Shown: positions 59,461 through 64,000 of the stretch, one piece after another
How positions within the stretch are numbered: position 1 is the stretch's first letter
Layout: the number at the start of each line of letters is the position of its first letter
Assembly (NCBI RefSeq): GCF_000244915.1
Contig: NZ_CM001442.1
Coordinates: 3,038,001 to 3,102,000 of the forward strand
Length of the DNA: 64,000 nt
Reading direction: 5' to 3'
Origin: Bradyrhizobium sp. WSM471
GTDB taxonomy: Bacteria > Pseudomonadota > Alphaproteobacteria > Rhizobiales > Xanthobacteraceae
Translations under genes and position numbers: made by a program
The notes under the pieces: generated by a model
What the model was told of the DNA's origin: nothing
The model's database searches: none
What the model saw: only the letters and a program-made list of their open reading frames with translations

Positions 59461-60270
59461 ATGGAAGAGCGCGTCTCGATCTCGATCTCGGAAGGCATCG
59501 CCGATGTCCGGCTGGTGCGCGCGGACAAGATGAATGCGCTGGATCAAGCCATGTTCGAGGCCCTGGTGGCCGCAACGGATCGGCTTTCAAAGGACAAGAG
59601 CGTGCGCGTCGTCGTGCTGTCGGGCGAAGGCCGCGCCTTCTGTGCCGGTCTCGACATGGGGCGTTTTGCCGCCATGAAGGAGAAGGGCGGCAACGGAATT
59701 CCGGGTGGCGAAAATCGCGATCTCACCAAGCGCACGCATGGCCAGGCGAATTTTGCGCAACAGGCGGTGTGGGGCTGGCGCCAGCTTCCGGTCCCAGTGA
59801 TCGCCGCGATCCAGGGCGTTGCCTTCGGTGGCGGCTTCCAGCTCGCGCTCGGCGCCGACATGCGCTTTCTCACGCCCGATGCGCGGATGTCGGTGATGGA
59901 AATCAAATGGGGCCTGGTGCCCGACATGGCGGGCACGCCGATCCTGGCTTCGCTCGTGCGCGACGACATTTTGCGCGATCTCACCTACACCGGCCGCATC
60001 TTCTCCGCGCAGGAGGCGATGGCTTACGGTCTCGCCACGCGCATCTGCGACGACCCGCGCGCAGCCGCGCTCGACGTCGCGCGCGAGATCGCCGGCAAGA
60101 GTCCCGATGCGATCCGCGCCGCAAAACGCCTGCTCAACAATCTCTCGGTCGATCCGGGGCCTGCACTGCTCGCCGAGTCCGTCGAGCAGCAGAAGCTGAT
60201 CGGCAGTGCGAACCAGACCGAGGCGGTGCGCGCCAATCTGGAGAAGCGCGCGCCCAAGTTTGCGGATTAG
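59461..60270 (+). CDS. Crotonase-family enoyl-CoA isomerase/hydratase
   Basis: A 269-residue crotonase. The first catalytic Glu (Glu144 of the rat enzyme) is replaced by Gln in GVAFGGGFQLALGAD, while a Glu remains near the second position in MSVMEIKWGLVPD. With one catalytic Glu lost, the enzyme may act as an isomerase rather than a hydratase. The CoA-binding segment GEGRAFCAGLDMGRFA is standard. ATG 59461 is divergent from the dienoyl-CoA reductase-like SDR, with 116 bases between. A family C repeat follows before the next synthetase. Confidence 0.85.
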   Translation: MEERVSISISEGIADVRLVRADKMNALDQAMFEALVAATDRLSKDKSVRVVVLSGEGRAFCAGLDMGRFAAMKEKGGNGIPGGENRDLTKRTHGQANFAQQAVWGWRQLPVPVIAAIQGVAFGGGFQLALGADMRFLTPDARMSVMEIKWGLVPDMAGTPILASLVRDDILRDLTYTGRIFSAQEAMAYGLATRICDDPRAAALDVAREIAGKSPDAIRAAKRLLNNLSVDPGPALLAESVEQQKLIGSANQTEAVRANLEKRAPKFAD

Positions 60271-60277
60271 TCCCTCT

Positions 60278-60357
60278 GTCGTTCCGGGGCGATGCATAGC
60301 ATCGAGCCCGGAACCTCGAGATTCCGGGTTCGGCTCTTCGAGCCGCCCCGGAATGAC
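60278..60357. repeat. Family C palindromic intergenic repeat
   Basis: GTCGTTCCGGGGC (60278-60290) and GCCCCGGAATGAC (60345-60357) are the outer arms, one mismatch apart. The core GGAACCTCGAGATTCC is a near-copy of the other family C cores. It lies between two same-strand acyl-CoA genes. Confidence 0.8.
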
Positions 60358-60389
60358 GGCGATGAACACCAATCTAAGAAAAACAACAA

Positions 60390-61934
60390 ATGAGCGAAAC
60401 CTCAAATTTCCTCGGCATCGTCTCCGGCGAGCGCGGCCGCTCCCATGCCGAGATCGCTGATCGTGCCGACCGCATCGCGAGCGGTCTCAGCCAGATCGGC
60501 GTCAGGCAGGGCGATTGCGTCTGCATGCTGATGCGCAACGACATCGCCTTCATTGAGGCCGCCTACGCCGCGATGCGGCTGGGCGCCTATGGCGTGCCGA
60601 TCAACTGGCATTTCAAGCCGGAAGAGATCAATTACATCCTGAACGATACCGGCACCTCCGTGCTGATCGGCCATGCCGACATGCTGCATGCCTTGCGCGA
60701 TGCGATCCCGAAAGGCGTCACCGTGCTCAGTGTGCCGACGCCTCCGGAGATCCTGTCCAGCTACAAGATCGATCCCGATCATCTGAAGACGCCGGACTTC
60801 GCGATCGATTTCGAGCCCTGGCTCGCGGCATTCCAGCCCTATGACGGCCCGATCGTGCCGCAGCCCATGAACATGATCTACACCTCGGGCACGACAGGTC
60901 ATCCCAAGGGCGTACGGCGCAATGCACCGACGCCGGAACAGGCGGCCGCCGGCGAGCGCATGCGCGCGATGATCTACGGGCTGAAGCCCGGCGCCCGCAC
61001 GATCCTGCCGGGTCCACTCTATCACTCCGCGCCGAACTCGTTCGGCATCCGCGCCGGCAAGCTTGGCGGCGCACTGGTACTGATGCCGCGCTTCGAGCCC
61101 GAAGAATTTCTCCAGCTGATCGAACGCTACAAAATCGACACCATCTTCATGGTGCCGACCATGTTCATCCGCCTGATGAAGCTGCCGCAGGAGGTGCGCA
61201 AGAAATTCGACGTCTCCTCGCTCCGCCACATCATTCACGCCGCAGCCCCCTGTCCGGCGGACGTCAAGCGCGCCATGATCGAATGGTGGGGGCCGGTGAT
61301 CTACGAATTCTACGGCTCGACCGAATCCAGCGCCGTCACTTTCGCGACCTCCGAGGACGCGCTGAGGAAGCCTGGCACCGTCGGCAAGATATCGCCCGGC
61401 GCCGAGCTGCGCTTCATCGGTGAGGACGGAAGCGTTCTGGGCGTGGGCGAGATCGGTGAGATCTATTCGCGCATGGCCGGAATGGCTGATTTCACCTATC
61501 ATAACAAGCCGGAGAAGCGCGCCGAGATCGATCGCGACGGCTTTATCACTTCCGGCGACGTCGGCTATATCGACGCAGAGGGCTACGTCTTCATCTGCGA
61601 CCGCAAGCGCGATATGGTGATCTCGGGCGGCGTCAACATCTATCCAGCCGAGATCGAATCCGTACTGCACGCGGTCCCCGGCGTGCATGATTGCGCGGTG
61701 TTCGGCATCCCGGACGCAGAGTTCGGCGAGGCGTTGATGGCCGTGGTCGAGCCGCAGCCGGGCATCGCACTCGACGCCGGCGATATCCGAGCGCGGCTGA
61801 AGGCGTCGCTCGCCGACTACAAGGTGCCAAAACACGTCGAGATCCGCGCCGGGCTGCCGCGCGAAGATTCCGGCAAGATCTTCAAGCGCCGCCTGCGCGA
61901 TCCCTATTGGGAGCAGGCGGGGCGGAAGATCTGA
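60390..61934 (+). CDS. Acyl-CoA synthetase (AMP-forming), second copy
   Basis: A 514-residue adenylate-forming ligase. P-loop YTSGTTGHPKG is at residues 164-174, a core DGFITSGDVGYIDAEGYVFICDRKRDMV follows, and the C-terminal catalytic Lys lies in REDSGKIFKRRLRDPYW. Sequence differs from the copy at 56767, so the two are not tandem duplicates. It is the last acyl-CoA gene of the series and would activate a free acid for the crotonase and dehydrogenase enzymes nearby. The exact substrate is unknown. Confidence 0.9.
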   Translation: MSETSNFLGIVSGERGRSHAEIADRADRIASGLSQIGVRQGDCVCMLMRNDIAFIEAAYAAMRLGAYGVPINWHFKPEEINYILNDTGTSVLIGHADMLHALRDAIPKGVTVLSVPTPPEILSSYKIDPDHLKTPDFAIDFEPWLAAFQPYDGPIVPQPMNMIYTSGTTGHPKGVRRNAPTPEQAAAGERMRAMIYGLKPGARTILPGPLYHSAPNSFGIRAGKLGGALVLMPRFEPEEFLQLIERYKIDTIFMVPTMFIRLMKLPQEVRKKFDVSSLRHIIHAAAPCPADVKRAMIEWWGPVIYEFYGSTESSAVTFATSEDALRKPGTVGKISPGAELRFIGEDGSVLGVGEIGEIYSRMAGMADFTYHNKPEKRAEIDRDGFITSGDVGYIDAEGYVFICDRKRDMVISGGVNIYPAEIESVLHAVPGVHDCAVFGIPDAEFGEALMAVVEPQPGIALDAGDIRARLKASLADYKVPKHVEIRAGLPREDSGKIFKRRLRDPYWEQAGRKI

Positions 61935-61947
61935 CGGTGCGTAGCGC

Positions 61948-62015
61948 GTAGCCCGGGTGAGCGAAGCGATACCCGGGATAGTAAGACCCGGATGTCGCTT
62001 CGTCATCCGGGCTAC
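61948..62015. repeat. Family F palindromic intergenic repeat, short copy
   Basis: GTAGCCCGGGTGAGCGAAGCGA at 61948 and TCGCTTCGTCATCCGGGCTAC ending 62015 pair imperfectly. It is shorter and more degenerate than the other two family F elements and lies between tandem plus-strand genes. Confidence 0.75.
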
Positions 62016-62104
62016 ATGAGCATGCGAATACGTGAGCGGTTTCATGGACCGCAACCTCGCTCATCGTGCTATACTCACGGGATCATGCACCTCCGGATCA
62101 CCCC

Positions 62105-62509
62105 ATGGCTCCCGTTTCCATCCTGCTCAACCTGCTCTGGATTCTCATCGGCGGCGCCTGGATGGCGCTCGGTTGGCTGGTCGCCGCGGTCATCATGGCG
62201 GTCACGATCATCGGCCTGCCCTGGGCGCGGGCGGCTTTCAACATCGCGGTCTACACGCTGATGCCGTTCGGCTCGCGGGCGGTCAGCCGCTATGAGGTCA
62301 CCGGTGTCGAGGATGTCGGCACCGGCCCGCTCGGGGTGATCGGCAACATCATCTGGTTCGTGCTGGCCGGCTGGTGGCTGGCGCTCGGCCATCTCCTCAC
62401 CGCCCTGGCCCTCGCGATCACCATCATCGGCATTCCCTTCGCCTGGGCCCACCTCAAGCTCGCGGGCATCGCGCTCTGGCCGATCGGCAAGGTGATCGTG
62501 CCGGCTTAA
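62105..62509 (+). CDS. yccF: YccF-domain inner membrane protein
   Basis: A 134-residue membrane protein with two YccF modules. Each consists of a helix pair with the conserved TIIGLPWARAAFNIA (about residues 36-50) or TIIGIPFAWAHLKLA (about 107-121), preceded by ILIGGAWMALGWLVAA and VLAGWWLALGHLLTAL. Four transmembrane segments are expected. The role of YccF is not well defined. ATG 62105 gives the family start; an earlier ATG at 62066 is outside the conserved region. No partner gene is obvious. Confidence 0.88.
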   Translation: MAPVSILLNLLWILIGGAWMALGWLVAAVIMAVTIIGLPWARAAFNIAVYTLMPFGSRAVSRYEVTGVEDVGTGPLGVIGNIIWFVLAGWWLALGHLLTALALAITIIGIPFAWAHLKLAGIALWPIGKVIVPA

Positions 62510-62536
62510 GGCAAACTCGTAGGCTTCCCCGCGGCC

Positions 62537-62669
62537 CATCCTTCGAGACGCCCGCCGTTGGCGGGCCCTCAGGATGAGGGCGGAACAGGTGGCTGCACCT
62601 GCAACGAATCCCGACGCAGCTCAGCCTCATCCTGAGGAGACCGCGAAGCGGTCGTCTCGAAGGACGAGG
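62537..62669. repeat. Family A palindromic intergenic repeat
   Basis: CATCCTTCGAGACG and CGTCTCGAAGGACG are the outer arms, and CCTCAGGATGAGG (62567-62579) pairs with CCTCATCCTGAGG (62625-62637). It is the inside-out arrangement also seen at 46361. It lies in the 346-base gene-free gap 62510-62855, which otherwise holds only the family E copy at 62683. Confidence 0.8.
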
Positions 62670-62682
62670 CGCTTGCTCCGCT

Positions 62683-62772
62683 CGTAGGATGGGTAGAGCG
62701 CCAGCGAAACCCATCAAGCCGTCCGCCGATGACGAAGCATGCTGGGTTCGCAAGCGCTCAACCCATCCTCCG
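62683..62772. repeat. Family E repeat, variant with GGATGGG arms
   Basis: CGTAGGATGGGTAGAGCG at the left pairs imperfectly with CAACCCATCCTCCG at the right, with an inner GAAACCCATCA/TGCTGGGTTCG pair. It is similar to the 63542 copy and lies just upstream of the CheB-like gene. Confidence 0.75.
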
Positions 62773-62855
62773 CGTACTGGCCCAATCCAAGCTCATTTCG
62801 GACCAGGCTTGAGGCAGATCAATCCTGTCGCAGTGCAGCCTGCCATTTTGGCGAC

Positions 62856-63470
62856 ATGCAGCCAAATCGAGCGGATGAGTTCGGGCCTTGCTTTGTCGCA
62901 ATCGGCGCTTCCGGTGCTGAGGGCTTGCGCGATTTGGGGGACCTGCTCGGAGCGCTTCCTGCCAATCTGGCCGCCGTCGTGCTTGTGGTCCTGCATCGCC
63001 CCAGCGACCGCATCAGTTATCTGCGTGAGGTGCTGGCGCGCCGGTCGATGCTGCCCGTGATGATACCGGACGAGGACGAGGAGTTCCAGGTTGGCGTCTG
63101 CTACGTCGGCGAACCTGCAGCGCACCTTTCTCTGGCGGCGCGAAGCCGCGTCCACCTGATTGAGGGACCGCAAGACCGGTATCGCAACCGGACGGTTGAT
63201 CTGTTGTTCACGTCTGTCGCTGCTCACGCCAGAAGGCACGCGATCGGAGTTGTATTGCGCGGTGAGCTAAGCGACGGATCGCGTGGTTTGGAGGCAATAC
63301 ATTTCGCCGGCGGCGTCACGATGGTGCTGGGGACACACGGCGCCGCAGCGCGCGGTATGCCTTTGAATGCGACGGAATATGATGGGCCTGTCGACTTCAT
63401 CGGCTCGATCAGCGACATCGCTGCGGAGATCGTCCGCCGGATCGCGATCATGGCCGTCAAGGCAGCCTAG
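62856..63470 (+). CDS. Orphan CheB-like methylesterase domain protein
   Basis: A 204-residue stand-alone CheB methylesterase/amidase domain, with no receiver domain. The catalytic triad is present: Ser19 in AIGASGAEGL, His47 in VVLHRPSDR, and Asp140 in LRGELSDGSRGLEAI, with spacing close to that of full-length CheB. RTVDLLFTSVA also matches. It would demethylate or deamidate receptor glutamates, but both local chemoreceptors lack the CheB-binding pentapeptide, so another target is possible. ATG 62856 (MQPNRADEFG) is preferred; a longer frame runs back into the repeat at 62683. No other che genes are nearby. Confidence 0.8.
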   Translation: MQPNRADEFGPCFVAIGASGAEGLRDLGDLLGALPANLAAVVLVVLHRPSDRISYLREVLARRSMLPVMIPDEDEEFQVGVCYVGEPAAHLSLAARSRVHLIEGPQDRYRNRTVDLLFTSVAAHARRHAIGVVLRGELSDGSRGLEAIHFAGGVTMVLGTHGAAARGMPLNATEYDGPVDFIGSISDIAAEIVRRIAIMAVKAA

Positions 63471-63541
63471 AACTCGTAAGATGGGACCCGCTTTGCCTTG
63501 AGCGGCGAAGGAAAAAAGCGCATGCGAACGCAACCAGCACT

Positions 63542-63632
63542 CGTAGGATGGGTAGAGCGCCAGCGAAACCCATCAATCCGTCGGTCGGCGATGAAGCATG
63601 ATGGGTTTCGCAAGGGCTCAACCCACCCTGCG
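63542..63632. repeat. Family E repeat, second GGATGGG variant
   Basis: CGTAGGATGGGTAGAGCGCC and GGGCTCAACCCACCCTGCG are the outer arms, with an inner GAAACCCATCA/TGATGGGTTTC pair. It is close to the copy at 62683, so the CheB-like gene is bracketed by two related elements. Confidence 0.8.
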
Positions 63633-64000
63633 CGCCCCGTCGACGCTGAGCACACCATTCCTCGCGTGGCCCGACGGGCAAAACACGCCATACACAGGTC
63701 AAGGCATTGGTCCGCAAATATTCTGATTGACCGAATTCATTGCTTCGGGTAAACCGCAAGGCATCCCGGCCCGCTAAAAAGGGCGTTTCGCGATCGTCAC
63801 GATACGTGAGCCGGGATGCGATGGACGCGGCAGCGCCGGCGCGTGACGGGATGGCAGGGCGGGCAATCCTCGTGAGTCATCGCGATCCGCGCATACGACA
63901 CGGCGCGGTCACAGCGTTTCTTTTCGGCATTGGGGGCGAGCACGCGCGAGTCTCCGATGGCTCGGGGAGGAACGTCCGCGGACGGCAAAAGCGTGTGGTC
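63633..64000. other. Window end region without a confident gene
   Basis: I see no well-supported gene from 63633 to the window end. A 10-base inverted repeat GCATCCCGGC (63761-63770) / GCCGGGATGC (63810-63819) is present. A 63-codon minus-strand frame at 63797-63988 is rich in arginine and looks like the small repeat-associated frames of these genomes, so I do not call it. Confidence 0.4.

Noticed and set aside
18382..63632. CRISPR array
   Set aside because: The repeats are long palindromes at dispersed intergenic sites with no regular spacers and no cas genes nearby.
63797..63988. A 63-codon minus-strand small protein
   Set aside because: It is Arg-rich with no conserved motif, in a repeat-rich region at the window edge, and has no Shine-Dalgarno support that I can see.
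1..64000. Prophage, integrative element or defence island
   Set aside because: No integrase, transposase, phage structural, restriction or toxin-antitoxin gene was recognised, and base composition looks even throughout.

Overview
The window looks like chromosomal DNA of a high-GC alphaproteobacterium, most likely Bradyrhizobium or a close relative in the Rhizobiales. The evidence is the GC-rich codon usage, the phenylacetate cluster, the Aap-like and Liv-like ABC systems, many CoA-ester enzymes, and above all many dispersed palindromic intergenic elements of the kind common in these genomes. I see no rRNA, tRNA, CRISPR array, transposase or phage gene. It reads as a metabolically versatile chromosomal segment rather than a mobile island.

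Layout. 1-4.2 kb: end of a phenylacetate cluster (paaC partial, paaD, paaE, paaI, paaK). 4.4-6.5 kb: a medium-chain reductase and a TsuA/YeeE-like sulfur transporter. 6.5-12 kb: a probable minus-strand operon (3Fe-4S ferredoxin, P450, MHS permease, cytoplasmic sulfite-oxidase-like protein, hydrolase-OsmC fusion) divergent from a TetR regulator. 12-18.4 kb: an RpiR-controlled minus operon (regulator, class III aminotransferase, solute-binding protein, racemase-like protein) divergent from two polar amino acid permeases, with no ATPase. 18.5-25.6 kb: amidase, an SDR with a lost catalytic tetrad, tartrate dehydrogenase-like enzyme, Ldh2-type and D-2-hydroxyacid dehydrogenases, and an M20 amidohydrolase. 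25.7-32.4 kb: LysR regulator divergent from a DUF1445 hydro-lyase/D-glutamate-cyclase-like gene and a complete branched-chain-type ABC transporter. 32.5-36.3 kb: four-carbon sugar-acid (threonate/erythronate) catabolism genes otnC, ltnD, otnI, otnK. 36.4-40.1 kb: two chemoreceptors with nearly the same signalling half. 40.3-44.7 kb: an RND pump and adaptor. 44.8-62 kb: a large set of acyl-CoA metabolism genes. 62-64 kb: a YccF membrane protein, an orphan CheB-like methylesterase domain, and repeats up to the window end.

The most interesting proposal is at 49.0-54.2 kb. An acyl-CoA dehydrogenase with ACAD10/ACAD11-type signatures, an SDR, a PaaG-like isomerase, an APH-fold kinase and a small LvaB/DUF6285-like protein sit together. 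This resembles a split version of the kinase-dehydrogenase system that phosphorylates and removes a 4-hydroxyl group from acyl-CoAs (the levulinate lva pathway; human ACAD10/11). The neighbouring enoyl-CoA hydratases, second acyl-CoA dehydrogenase, dienoyl-CoA-reductase-like SDR, two acyl-CoA synthetases and thiolase-like protein could supply and finish beta-oxidation.

The second broad signal is at least 22 palindromic intergenic elements in seven families. None lies in any of the nine divergent gene pairs; they sit at 3' ends, between convergent genes, or between tandem genes. One interrupts the Liv-like operon between the binding protein and the permeases, and two supply the stop codon of a gene. 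Start sites were chosen from start codons, Shine-Dalgarno matches and overlaps with neighbours; function calls come from recognised motifs, not from a database search.
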